A stretch of DNA of 64,000 bases, taken from NCBI GenBank assembly GCA_949130495.1, contig OX422210.1:504781760-504845759 (forward strand). Direction: 5' to 3'. The position numbers and the translations under genes are program-made. Of this stretch, positions 24,621 to 36,539 are shown one piece after another. Position 1 is the first letter of the stretch; the number at the start of each line of letters is the position of its first letter. The DNA is from Sambucus nigra (lineage: Eukaryota; Streptophyta; Magnoliopsida; Dipsacales; Adoxaceae). The notes under the pieces are model-generated. The model saw nothing but the letters and a program-made list of their open reading frames with translations, ran no database searches and had not been told where the DNA came from.

Positions 24621-25270
24621 GGTCTCGTACTCTTGACATTTTTTTAAGGATAATCTACATCTTGATCTCTACTAAATCGATGGAGATATCCATCTAGGAG
24701 AGACATTGAGACACTTTGTCGATGGCATTCGATGGTAGCATCAAAAAATAAGAGCTAATCCATACCAAGTATCACCTAGAATCCATCCATGTCTATGAGG
24801 ATTAAGTAATATTCTAGAGCACAATCTCCATCCATAACCATGCAACTACGACAATACCTATCGAGAACTATACCGTCGTCGATCATAAGTCCTATAAAGA
24901 TAAGAGGGTAAAACTGATCTACCTCTTATCCCAAATTGAATGCTAAAGAACTCGAGATAAACGAATGTGATGCCACTGAATCAAACAATGACTCTACCCA
25001 TATGTTGAACAATAAAATCGTACCTTCCATGACTGATGGATCACCGGAGGGAGATACAAACTGGAACTTAGCATAAGCTCATATAGGGTTGAACTCTCTG
25101 CTCTGACCATTGGGCACCTGGCCCTACCCACTACTACTCTAGCTCTGACTGGGATATGAACTATCCACACTGTTCCTTATGATTTGATGATAATCGGATG
25201 AAAACTATTATGTCTCGATGGGCTCATATAGATAGAACTCCTTCTTAGTACATAAATGATAGTATGCTGA
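24621..25270 (-). pseudogene. pol: G1 aspartic protease region
   Basis: Minus-strand translation near 24995-24965 reads LFDSVASHSFIS, the gypsy protease active site with DSG changed to DSV. No long open frame. The region lies between the gag zinc knuckle and RT, as expected for gag-pro-RT order. Confidence 0.72.
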
Positions 25271-26172
25271 TTGCCCTGCGGATTCCTAAAAACTCTTCCT
25301 GGCAGTCCCTCTTGAAATGTCCAGGGGATCCACATGTAAAACACATCCTCTCGTTCGGGGCTATCGGGTGCTGATTAGTGGTGTAATGGAGGAAGACAAA
25401 CCAACACCCATAGCGGTCTTCAGCTTCGCAAATAAGCCTCGAGCACTTCTCCTGAACTTCTTACGGCCACTGCTCTAGGATCTACTAGTCTCCTTCTTCT
25501 CACGGATGGCCTTGCTATCTTCTACTTCTAACTCAAGCCTGATGGCTTTGTTGATCGTACCCCTAAATTTTGGCAGATCCAAACTATCCATGATCCGCTA
25601 GATACTAAGATTAAGGCCTTTAACAAATAACCTTGTCCTCTCAGCCTCATCCCTCTACACTGCGTCCACATACTTGGGCAAACTCTCAAACTTGACCTAG
25701 TACTCATTGACTGGAAACTTTCCCTGAATCAAATGAAGGAACTCATTCTTCTTGGTATCTTTGAATGCCTCAGGGAAATACCGGTCCAAAAAAGTAACCC
25801 TGAAACCTTCCCAGACTTCGGCTTCCATCGCGCTGGCTGAGTGTGCATCCCACCAGCACTAGGCTTGGTCGGTGAGATGAAAGGTCTCTATATTGACTTT
25901 ATGCATAGTTGGCATGTCAATAATGTCCATGACTCTAGTGACCTCACCCAGCCACTCCTCTGCAGTATCGTGGCTAGTTGCCCCATTAAAAGGGGTGGGT
26001 TCAGCCTCCTGAACTCCTTTAAAATGGAGGCCGAAGTAGTGATCTCAATCCTCCCACTACGATTGTCTCTCTACTACTGAGAGAGGGAGTCGACAAGATA
26101 ACATACGGTCTATTTCATGTGGTTGAGATCGTTATTCCTAGATCCGCTGGCACCACCATGATGTGTAGTCAT
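25271..26172 (-). pseudogene. gag: G1 gag: Retrotrans_gag capsid with zinc knuckle
   Basis: The minus-strand ATG at 26172 gives MTTHHGGASGS. After a frame change, the capsid blocks EEWLGEVTRVMDI, VTFLDRYFPEAFKDTKKNEF and VNEY follow, all typical of chromovirus gag. The zinc knuckle CX2CX4HX4C (CFTCGSPGHFKRDC) is intact at about 25346-25305. Several stops (for example in the block before CWWDAH) prevent a product. A 79-codon plus-strand frame at 25841-26080 is a shadow. Confidence 0.85.
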
Positions 26173-26302
26173 CTATACAAGAAATGAGAGTTCAATACAA
26201 CACGATAATGAAAACAAAAGAGAAAACTATAACTAAAATAGAACGCATAAGGAAACATACTAAAAAAGCGTAAAACACTTTATCGCACAGAAGTATCCTA
26301 AG

Positions 26303-26316
26303 GTTTTGATGCCATT
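26303..26316 (-). promoter_or_regulatory. G1 primer-binding site, degenerate
   Basis: On the minus strand TGGCATCAAAACC lies a few bases after the 5' LTR end (26322). It resembles the initiator tRNA-Met site TGGTATCAGAGCC with changes. Confidence 0.6.
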
Positions 26317-26321
26317 TTTAA

Positions 26322-27810
26322 TGTCCTAACCCATATTTGGGCTACCGTTGGGTCAACCCGCACCCGAGTCGAGGTGTTAAGGGGGGGGAGTCCAATTCTA
26401 TTATTTAAGAAAATCCTTTAATTTGCATCATTTTATAAGATATATAAGTTGATTGACAAGTCTTAATTTAGGAAACAGGTTATCACTTAAGTCATTTAAT
26501 TAATTAACAAGATTTATTTAGGAAAACTCCATTAAATCCCATAATAACAATAATAGTGGAAATAAATCATAAATCCATGTATAATTACAAACAATGGCCC
26601 AATGCCTGAATAAAAAGTCGTTCAAAGTACCATAAATTTAAATTTTCCCAAATACAGTTTTAAAATATCATGGTAGAGCCTCTAACGACGATTTGTACCC
26701 TCTATAGCCTTACCAACATCCTTACCAGTGCCCCTACTTGAGGTACCTAGGTGTGGGGGTTTTATCATAAAAATTAAGGGTGAGCAAATCGCTCAGCAGT
26801 GTGGGAAATACTAAGAAATATACTTTTAAACCAAAATATTATACATATAACGTTTATTTTAGAAATTCGAAAAACGTTATCATTTTATGAGCATAAATGC
26901 AACTACTATGCTATGCGACCAGAGTTATATGCTTATACCCACACATAACTAAATTACACCAACTTTTTATATAATTAGAGACTATTTAATCATACTTATT
27001 CACTAGCCTCCATTTTTACTATTCCCATTAGGTTGTCATTCTTACATTTCTAAGTACAACCTTACTCATTACCATTCCCATTATTCCATTATCAACATTA
27101 TCCATTTCTCAAAATTTACAAAATAATCACGTACTTTAACGGACTCCACATTGCCAGCTATGCTATCATATGCACTGGCCAATGACTTTGAGTTTTTCAC
27201 CCTAGGGCTCCGGGATCTTCTTAATTATTTCTGATTGCATCCAAGTCAATATTATTGTGTTTTAGCATTTTATCTAATGTCCAAATTATTCCACCATTAT
27301 GGTATCATAAACCATAATTTATTTCTTACATTTCTAAGTACAACCTTCATTTGCCAAAACTTTGTGAAAAAATGATTTCCTTCATTATGGTTTAATAAAT
27401 CATCATTTTATGTTCAAAAATCACATTTCATGAATTTATGATCAAAAACCATGTTTCCTCATTCTTTCTTAAAAGAATCTCATTTCTTTATATTTCTTCA
27501 AAAAGAATACGTATAATAATTTGAAGGCTATTTTATCAAAATGTCCATTTCAAACTTGTAATCATATGTATTTTAAACATAATTATTTCTCATTTTCCCA
27601 ATCTATTACAAAAATATTTAGGGCTGAGTTTTACAACTTTCTCATTTCATCATAAAGCCCATTTTTAACTTCATATATAGTGTTTGTATGTTCTCCGCCA
27701 ATATAATACAAGGTTCAACACATATTTGGGAGGATTTTAAGCCTAAAAATCCTTATATATGACCTAAACACAATATTAACATGGAAATATATTTTCATGA
27801 ATCTTCCTCA
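26322..27810 (-). repeat. G1 5' LTR, part 1 (its 3' portion)
   Basis: Starts TGTCCTAACCC on the plus strand and aligns with 6144-7260 and then about 10020-10500 of the 3' LTR. It stops abruptly at 27810, where the G2 LTR begins (TGTGGCCATCCC). The rest of this LTR lies at 56084-56710. A shorter equivalent of the (AAT)n tract lies near 26540. Confidence 0.85.
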
Positions 27811-28316
27811 TGTGGCCATCCCTCAATCCTCGCGGTGGTTGTGAGAGGAGGATCCTATGTCCCGCGCGTCCCTCTCGGGAGCGCTTCGGCCGGCGTCGTA
27901 TATGAGGTGAAAAATGTAGAGAGATGGAGTCGCCAGTCTATTTTACTCAAAATAGACAAAAGAAAGGGATCCATCCCGAAGGACAACATCCAAAGACATA
28001 CTGATATATACGAAACCAAAATGATTCAAAAAGGGTTGGAAGGCTAAGTTACGAAATGGGAAGGTGTTAGGCCCCCATTCCGCCCTTACGGTCTCTCGTG
28101 GGTTTTTTGCTATTTTCCTTTATTTTCCCCATGATATTTGTGCATGTGTATATGTAGTGGAGATAGGAATCATAGACTTGTATCATGGAAGAGATAAAGC
28201 GAGTCATCCATAGGAATGTTCCTAAAAATAATATTAGAAAATAGGATTTACACGATTATCCTTGCATTGATCGTCATAATGGAACAATAACGCATGTGGA
28301 ATAATACGCCAATAAG

Positions 28317-28320
<4 letters not shown>

Positions 28321-28408
<88 letters not shown>
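28321..28408. repeat. (AT)20(GT)24 compound microsatellite
   Basis: Forty bases of AT repeat run straight into 48 bases of GT repeat. The other G2 LTR has a shorter version of the same compound repeat at 53859-53906. Confidence 0.97.
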
Positions 28409-28412
<4 letters not shown>

Positions 28413-29083
28413 CTATAGAATCTAAGAGAATTGAGTTTAGAGAAAATAGAAGATGAGAGAAACAGTAAGAATATGACTCGAGTCTCAGGTTTTACCCCGA
28501 GACACCTACATAGACTATAGAGGCATCAAAGTCCACGTAGGTCACATGCAAAACGAGGGGTGGGGTTTATACCATAAATCCATCTAGGGCTCTCTTATGT
28601 GTGTGTGTAAAAAAGTGTTTTAGTTGTGAGAAAAGTGTAAGAAAAGTGTGAGAATTCCCGTTTGGAATTTATGAGCAACCCCTCTTTTTCTTGTTTTTTT
28701 TGAGTTTTTATTTATATGAAAATAAGAGATGTGCAATAATACTAAATAAAAAGTATATTAGGATATGTGAGATGAGAGAATAAAAGTGCTAAGTAATAAA
28801 ACAAGTTAATGCGAATTTATGAGAATTTAAGGAGAGAATTGAGAAAATTGGACCTTCTTGAAGATCTTGAGCTTGATCTTGAATTTTGGAGAGCATACCT
28901 TGCACTTGGATGATGGCGAAGGGTAGTTAATTAACCAAGTTTGATGGAAAGGATAATGAAAAGTGAAGGTTGGAAAGGGATTTGGATGTGGAAATCATGC
29001 TGATTTCGAGATAGGTTTTCTGGATTTGCTGAAAGTGAGGTATTTCAGATATGGGCTCCCTTTGCAATGAGATCAGGCCCTCC

Positions 29084-29115
29084 TTTTTATAGGCCCAGGG
29101 AATTACCGATCGGCA
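29084..29115 (-). promoter_or_regulatory. G2 LTR promoter: TATA box with upstream TGCCGATCGG motif
   Basis: On the minus strand TATAAAAAGG (29091-29084 and onward) is preceded 14 bp upstream by TGCCGATCGG (29115-29106). In the other LTR the TATA box is at 54574-54580 (TATAAAATGG) with a decayed motif upstream. This is the likely start of G2 sense transcription. A similar motif pair precedes the antisense gene at 38114. Confidence 0.7.
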
Positions 29116-29461
29116 TAGCCCTAGCCCTGCCAATCAACAGGTGCGTTTAGGCACACTTCTGATAGGCAGAGTTTGGACCTGTCGTTTGATAGTCTCTTTT
29201 AGGTTTCTTCGGAAAATCAGTCGTAGAGTGCAAACCATTGATCCGAATTGCACACGGGGAAAACCATTGGAAAGGTAATTCAGAGACCTTCGAAAGTCCT
29301 TTGAACTGCTCACGGGTTCAGGAGTTGACTTTGGGTCAAATGTGGCTCTGAAGAGCTCATCGGTCCTTTGGAAGGGGAAACTTTGGACGCAAACTAATCG
29401 TTCATCCGTATGGTAAGTCAGAATCGCGCACGAGACAGACCATTGGAAAGGTTAGGAGATG

Positions 29462-30714
29462 TGTAAGGACATAAATTTCCAATTGAGTCCCTCTATTGTT
29501 TTAACTTAATTCCTTGAACAAATCTTTGTTTGTAATATGTCATAGGGAGATTTTTATTTTGCCAAGATCCCACTTGGTCGATGGCGTATTGAAGAAAATT
29601 GAAGACATTGTGACAAAGCTTCAAAGAATTTATCATGCCTATGTTTAATTGGTGCAAGTTTACTCATCTTCAAAGTTAATTTCATTCTGAGATCACTCAG
29701 GTATGAATGCATATATTTAATGGTGCTCGGAATTGTTTTTATAAAAGATAAGGATGTATTTTTAATGAAGAAATATATTTTAAAATGTTTTTAAAAGCTT
29801 ACACTACATTTTAATTCTTAAAAGCTCGAAAAAAGAGTTTGAGTTTATTGGGTCTCTTTGAAGAGACGTTTTGAACTAAAAGTCAAAAAGTCAAACATCT
29901 CTCTCGAATGGCATTAGATCTCGCGTGAACAAGATGTCTAAGTCGCTCGAACGATATCCTTAAGTCATTGGAATGACACATTTTTTGAGGTGGCATTTTA
30001 ATCCTACTTAAACAGTGTTTGCATCAGAACTTCATAAGTGCGCATTCTGGAAAATAGTTTTACGAACCAAAAACTTGTTTGCACATGTTTTCTAAGGTTT
30101 ATAAAGCATAAACACATCCTTAGAAGTTAGCAAAGATCCGAGTTATCATTCTTATATTTTTAAGTGATCTTGCTGCACCAAAGTTGTTTGTTCTACACAT
30201 TGAATATCAAAGGGTTTTGCGGTGAAGAAAAGAGAAGGACTTCTTGTTTGACATCGTAGATGAATCAAAGCCATTTGATGGACATTGAGACATACGTGGA
30301 CGTGTGTGTTATGGACAGGTATCGTGGAAGAAGGACTTTCTGCGTGGGCATTGTTAGAGGAGTGGTTGAAGATCAGAAGAGCGTCAAGACCCGTAGGTAT
30401 AGAGTCGTTGAGTGAGACTTTGTTTATCTTTGTAAAACCATATTCATAGTGATTGTCTGACTTGGGTTGTCCGAGGTTGTTTTCCCATTTTGGGTTTTTT
30501 CTCGTACATCCGGTATTGTGAGTATTCTTTACTTTACTTTACTTTACTTTCTTTAATCACTAGATTCATGTTTAGGATTAATCAAGATAAAGTTAGTTTA
30601 AAGTAAGAATTGGGTTTTCACAACTTGGTTTGGTGCATAATTAAAAGTTGTATACTTTTCGGTAAAAAAATTGGTTTTGTTTGAAACACACATATCGGGC
30701 ACCCACGTTTCACA
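29462..30714 (+). repeat. C3 5' LTR
   Basis: 1253 bp, TGTAAGGACATAAATTTCC to CACGTTTCACA. Degenerate CTCGAACGA-type palindromes occur at about 29895-29980, with equivalents in the 3' LTR at 35115-35205. Confidence 0.94.
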
Positions 30715-30717
30715 AAT

Positions 30718-30730
30718 TGGTATCACAGCT
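30718..30730 (+). promoter_or_regulatory. C3 primer-binding site
   Basis: TGGTATCACAGC begins four bases after the LTR end. It differs from the C2 site (TGGTATCAGAGC) by one base, G to C, at the ninth position. Confidence 0.9.
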
Positions 30731-30775
30731 AGAAAACTTTTTTTATTTGTTTTGTGATCTCATGTGTTTTCAAAG

Positions 30776-32620
30776 ATGAATTCTGGATTTAATGAATTTT
30801 CTCGAACTCCTATTTTTTATGGCACTAATTACACTTATTGGAAGATGAGAATGAGATGTGCTTTAAAATCTATTGATGAGCATGTTTGGCTTGCAGTTGA
30901 GAAAGGTTTGACACCCCTATCCCTATTGTAGGTGAGGTCACTAGTTTAAAGCCTGTTGAGTCGTGGACCGAAACTGAACAAAGACTTTCACAATAAAATT
31001 CTAAGGGTCTGCACGTTATTCCTTCACATGTCACACAGGAAGAATATAATAGAATTAGGATTTGTGAAATTTTAAAAGAGTCTTGGGATATTTTGGCACT
31101 CACTCACGGGGGCATTAGCACGGTTAGGGCGTCAAAGCTTCAAAATCTCACTACACAGTTTGAGACCAGTAGGATGTTAAAGAGTGAGAAGTTTGATGAG
31201 TTTTATGCTAGGTTGTCCAATATTGTCAACTCGTCGTTTAACCTAGGTGAGAAAATTCCCAACTACCGTGTCATTAAGAAAATCCTTAGGTCGTTGACTA
31301 GTAGGTTTGATGCGAAAGTGACCATTTTAAACTCCTTGGGTAGGTTAAAGTCGACGAAACTAGAAGAGATTGTAGGTGACTTACAAGCCTATGAAATCAA
31401 CATGATTACCTCCAAGTAAGTGCCTAAGAAAGAAAAGGGTATTGCTTTGAAAACTCGGAAGGAGGAAATCAAAGTTTCGGATTCCGATTTTTAGGATGTT
31501 TCTTTGTTGGCAAAGAAATTTAAAAAATTTATTAAGTTTCAAAAGCAATCGAAAGATGCCAAGAAATTTGAAAAATTCAAGAACAACAAAGTAGATCCCA
31601 CCTCTAAGGATAAGTTTAAGAAGCCTAAGAGAGATAAGTCGGATAAGTGTTTTGGGTGTGAGGGGTACGGTCACAAAGTTAAGGAGTGTCCCACTAGACT
31701 TAAGAAAGAGGGAAAGCAACCCATTATTCATAATTCCACCTTAAGTGATAGTGATCCGGAAGAGGGAGAGAGTTCCCCCATTGATCGTAACTTTGTTGCA
31801 TTTATGGCATGTCATGTGCGCGATGACGATTCTCATGTGCATGACACTTCTGAGGAGGTTTTGAGTGTATCCCATGTTAGTGAGGGTGAAGAGAGTGATG
31901 AGGAGGAGATAGATGTGAGACAATTGCAAAATGTGTTTAATGACCTGTATGCCGAAACGGTGAAGGTGAAAAAGACAAACTCAAAATTGTAATCTAAGTT
32001 GAATGAGCCTGCTATAGAAATTAATGATAGTTGGATTGAGGATCTTAGGGAACAAGAGAAGAAGTTTAGGGAGAAACTAGAGTTTGTGGAGAAAGAGAGA
32101 GATAATCTCCATGGTTTGATGGAGTCCTTGGAAAAGGAGATTTTAGAGTTTGAGGAGTCTAGGCGTTTGCTCGAGTCTAGGATTCACGAGTTAGAGGAGA
32201 GATTAAGAGACTCGTCTAGAGTCAAGTTTGATTTGGAGTCTAGGTCGGAGAAGTTAGATAAGATCCTAGGCACCGTCCAAATTAAGGGAGATAGGGGAGG
32301 TATAGGTTTTGGTGAGAGAGTTGTCCCCATTCCCCCTTCACGTGTGAGAAACAGTAGGAAGGTTAGACAAGGTCCACATATAGGTACCACCGCTGCACTT
32401 GCACGTTTTGTAGTAGGAGAGGTCACCTTAGGTTTTATTGTTAGGACCTTAGACAAGCTCCTAGGAAGTTTATGAATAAAGTTGCCCCGGTTCCCCAAAC
32501 CCCCATGCGTCATTTTACTCCTACTTGGGTTAGGAAATCAGATTTAGTGGCTTTAGGAATAAAACTTCATGATTCTCGTTTGGGTGCACTTTATTCTTCC
32601 CATGATAAATCAGGATGATA
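30776..32620 (+). pseudogene. gag: C3 gag: UBN2-type, zinc knuckle, coiled coil, second zinc knuckle
   Basis: The ATG at 30776 opens MNSGFNEFSRTPIFYGTNYT, clearly related to the C2 gag start. A frameshift near 30920 leads to a stop; the capsid continues at 31093-31419. A stop at 31419 and another near 31494 follow. The frame 31504-31992 has a basic stretch and the knuckle CFGCEGYGHKVKEC (about 31650). 31999-32475 is a strong coiled coil (repeated EKERD, ESLEKEI and HELEERL heptads). The second knuckle, CTFCSRRGHLRFYC (about 32397-32438), is read after another frame change. The frame ends at TGA near 32616, shortly after TPTWVRKSDLVALG, the point where C2 enters the protease. Confidence 0.85.
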
Positions 32621-34661
32621 GTGTTGCCTTGTTTGTCATATGCTAGATTGCTTCATGATTTATTCATTGATAGTATTATGACATGTGTATCATTTTGTAT
32701 TATAGTTTTCATTTGTTTAAGTCTTATTGAAAAATACAAAAAGATTTTTCTTTTTATAATTTTTTTTGAAAATCTAAAAAGATTTTGTTTTTTGAAAAAT
32801 TTTGAAAAGCCAAAAAGATTTTCGTTTTTTGTTTTTGAGTTTACATGTTTGATGTGGCATATTGGTGTGCTTGGACCCCCACCCCCTCATTTCATTATCC
32901 ATGTGGCTAGGACATTTGGCCATTATTATCGATGCTTAGAATGATCTTAACCATTGTTTATATGGGGTTATTTTGAAGTTGATATGCATTTTGATTCGAC
33001 TTTGTATATATGCCAACATTGCACACATGCATGAGTTTTTATGGATGTTTGACTTCTCTTGCATATATGAATTTGGTGAGGCGTTCTTATCTCAATCTTA
33101 TCATCTATTCGTAATTAGACTTAAGGAGAAATGTGCATGTAATAACCGTTTATTGTGAGGATTTAAATTGGTAAAAATGATGAGTGATTCACAGGAAAGG
33201 GCTGCGAGAGTTCAAAATTAACTCGTCGTGAAAGCCACCGTTTAAAAGAGCCCAAAAGAAAATGCAATATGTTAAGAAAAAGGGACAAATAAATTTAGTT
33301 CATTCCAAAGAAAACATGTTATTATTGAGGTAGTTTGGATGGATTACATATTTAAACGGGTTTGCACAACTAATCCTAATGTTGAAACATTGCAATTTGA
33401 CGCTATTGTTTGTAGAATCGTCAAAATTCTGGATTTGTGTTCATGTAGTATGTTTAGTTCATTAAGCTCATATTTAAAATGTCATGTGGCTATGATAAAG
33501 TTTGATGATATATCGATATCAATTAGAGCTTCTTGATCGTTTCGATGTGTTGGAATTATGACTCATTTGTTGTAGTTTCATGCCCATTCATTCCATGTCC
33601 ATGTTTGAGCACATCGGTACTATGTTTGCATGTAACTCACATTTTTAGTTTTTATGAGTTTTTGCGTTTTGTGTTAAAAGCCTACTATTTTAACACTGTT
33701 TTGCTTCTATCAGGCCCTTCCTGGAATTTTTTTGTGAAAAAATTTTCACTTGGCAAAAATATAACATATTTCTGGTAAAATGTGAAAATTTGGTAGGTCG
33801 CGATAAGTCATTCAAACGACATCCCATGTCGCGCGAATGACCTCAGTACCTCGTTTGAGCGAGTTCGCATCTCGTTTGAGCGAAGTCTTGTCTCGTTCGA
33901 ACGACATGCTAAATTTTGACTTCTGATTGGTTTGCAGTCCTCTGGGTTAATTTGGTATGTTTTTTATACTGCTAGAAGTTTTTTTTTGGACAGACTGGTT
34001 TATATGAAGGTTCTTTTATCTCAAATTGGTAGTTTGCATATAAGTCTGTTTATCACACCTGATTAGATTGCCACACTATTTGTGTGATTATTGGTTTACT
34101 AGGTACTGATTTATCATTACATTATATAGTTGGCTGGTTGTTTCATGGTTATCTAGCTGTTTCGATTCTCCAATTGGTATCCAATGGATTTAAATTGGTA
34201 TATTCTCATGCTAGATACTTGGTTTGGTTTATCTTTTCACCAGAATGTCTATCCGAGACAAAAAAGGAGAGAGATGTATGTGATGTAGGGGGAGATTTGT
34301 TGAGCGTTTCTATTGATATCTAGATTTACATATTGTTTGATTATAATCCTTCCTAATTGGTGTCAAATAATTGCTCACACGTTTCAAATGATTTGTTCTT
34401 ATTAGAAATATATATTGGTTTCATTTGGTCCTCCATACATCACTTGGTATTTGTTTGTCTATTTCATGTGTGTAGGTATGCTTTAGCGATTCGAGATTTC
34501 AAGACTACATCACGTTCAGACAGTTCATGCTTGCCAGTGCTACAAATATTAGTCCATGTCCTGTATTTTTTATTTTGGATTTATGGGATGGGAATTACGC
34601 ATCATACGGCTTGACGGCCCGATTAGACATTTCACTGGTTTAGTTTTGTCTCAGAATAGTC
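32621..34661 (+). other. C3 3' noncoding region
   Basis: About 2 kb without a credible gene. Three hairpins near 32729-32750, 32768-32787 and 32804-32823 repeat the GAAAAATC/GATTTTTC pattern of C1 and C2. A GGCTGCGAGAG block near 33210 and a GAGGTAGTTTGGATGGA block near 33328 also match them. 33785-33915 is a palindrome cluster. The block TTCATGTGTGTAGGTA near 34464 matches the conserved splice-acceptor-like site of C1 and C2. Confidence 0.72.
33785..33915. repeat. Palindrome cluster inside the C3 internal region
   Basis: Sites GTCATTCAAACGAC, GTCGCGCGAATGAC, CTCGTTTGAGCGAG, CTCGTTTGAGCGAA and CTCGTTCGAACGAC follow one another. They are of the same type as in the S2, C1 and C3 LTRs but lie about 0.8 kb before the 3' LTR. 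Confidence 0.85.
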
Positions 34662-34674
34662 AAAGGGGGAGATT
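34662..34674 (+). promoter_or_regulatory. C3 polypurine tract
   Basis: AAAGGGGGAGATT directly before the 3' LTR start TGTAAGG. Confidence 0.94.
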
Positions 34675-35933
34675 TGTAAGGACAAAAATTTCCAATTGAG
34701 TCCATGTATTGTTTTGACTTAATTCCGTGAACAAAACTTTGTTTGTAATATATCATAGGGAGATTTTAAATTTGTCACGATCCCACTTAGTCTATGACGT
34801 ATTAAAGAAAATTGAAGACATTGCGGCAAAGCTTCAATGAATTTATCATGCCGATGTTTAATTGGTGCAAGTTAACTCATCTTCGAAGTTAATTGCATTC
34901 CGAGATCACTCAGGTATGAATGCGTATATTTAATGGTGCTCAGAATTGTTTTTATAAAAGATAAGGATGTATTTTTAATATAGAAATATATTTTAAAACG
35001 TTTTTAAAAGTGTTTTAAAGGTTTACACTACGTTTTAATTCTGATAAGCTCGAAAAAGGAGTTTGACTTTATTGGGTCTCTTTGAAGAGATGTTTTGAAC
35101 TAAAAGTCAAAAAGTCAAACATCTCGCTTGAACGACATTTGATCTCGTGCGAATGAGATGTCTAAGTCTCTCGAACAAGATCCTTGAGTCGTTCGAATGA
35201 CACGTTTTTTTAGGCGAAGTTTTAATCCTACTTAAACAGTGTTTGCATCAGAACTTCGTAAGTGTGCATTTTGGAAAACAATTTTATGAACTAGAAACTT
35301 ATTTGCACATGTTTTCTAAGGTTTACAAAGAAGAAACACATCCTTAGAAGTTAGAAAAGATACGATTTATCATTCTTAAATGTTTAAATGATATTGCTGC
35401 GCCAAAGTTGTTTGTTACACATTGAACATCAAAGGGTTTTGCGGTGAAGAAAAGAGAAGGACTTCTTGTTCTACATCGTAGACAAATTGAAGCCATTCAG
35501 TCGACATCGAGACATATGTGGACGCGTGTGTTGTGGACAGGTATCGTGGAAGAAGGACTTTCTGTGTGGGCCCTATGAGAGGAGTGGTTGAAGATCAGAA
35601 GAGCATCAAGACCCGTGGGGATAGAGTCGTTGAGTGAGACTTCATCTGACTTTGTAAAACCATATTCATAGTGATTGTCTGGGTTTGGCCGTCCGAGGTT
35701 GTTTTCCCATTTTGGGATTTTTCCTCGTACATCTGGTGTTGTGAGTATTCTTTACTTTACTTTTCTTGCTTTAATCACTAGATGCATGTTTAGGATTAAT
35801 CAAGATAAAATTAGTTTAAAGTAAGAATTGGGTTTTCACAACTTGGTTTGGTGCATAATTAAAAGTTGGATATTTTTTGGTAAAAAAATTGTTTTTTGTT
35901 TGAAACACACATATCGGGTACCCACGTTTCACA
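34675..35933 (+). repeat. C3 3' LTR
   Basis: 1259 bp, TGTAAGGACAAAAATTTCC to CACGTTTCACA, followed by AGATG at 35934-35938. Confidence 0.94.
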
Positions 35934-36539
35934 AGATGTACTTAGACATTCCAAAGACTTTAAGTCGGTTTGGGGAGTTGACTTAGGTCAACCGGGACCT
36001 GGAAGCATTCGATGACCTCTTAGAGTAAATGGATCATTCGTTAGAATCCTGCACGGGGCTGCCCATTGTAAAGGGGTTTCAGTTCCCTTCGAAGATTCAT
36101 TCAGTCTCGATCGAGCTGAAGAGTTGAATTTGGTCAAACGAATCCCGGGAGCGCCCGATGGCCTCCTGATTGGGTTTCGAGGGAAAACAGGTCGTTCGTA
36201 CGCATGGTAAGTCTGGATCGCACACGGGATGGACCGTTAGAAAGGGGATTCATTGCTTTTCAAAGATTCATTCAGTCTCAGTCGAGCTTAAGAGTTTGAA
36301 TTTTTTGGTCAAATGGAGACTGAGAGCGTCCGGTGGCCTCTAGGTTAGTACCCGGGGTATGACTTGGGTTGGTAGTGATGATGAGAGGTGCTAGTGACCT
36401 AACGAGAGTTAAGGGGGTAAAATAATTGGGCGTCTACAAAGCCCCTCAATGGGTGAGTTTGGAACAAATGATAGTCGTTGAATAGACACCGCATGATGCC
36501 TTTTGAAAGAGGATAATTTTACGGCCCTAAGGAAATGAG

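Larger units (their letters stand above)
29462..35933 (+). mobile_element. C3: gag-only Sirevirus-like copia element with AGATG duplication
   Basis: Both LTRs start TGTAAGGAC and end TTTCACA. AGATG flanks the element at 29457-29461 and 35934-35938. A primer site and a polypurine tract are in place. The internal 3.96 kb holds gag with two zinc knuckles and a coiled coil, then about 2 kb of noncoding DNA. Protease, integrase, RT and RNase H are absent. By eye the LTRs differ at roughly a tenth of the first 150 bases, so C3 looks older than C2. It could only have moved with enzymes supplied by a related complete element. Confidence 0.94.

Noticed and set aside
27781..28047. Plus-strand 88-codon frame
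   Set aside because: It starts in the G1 LTR and runs across the G2 border, so it cannot be an ancestral gene.
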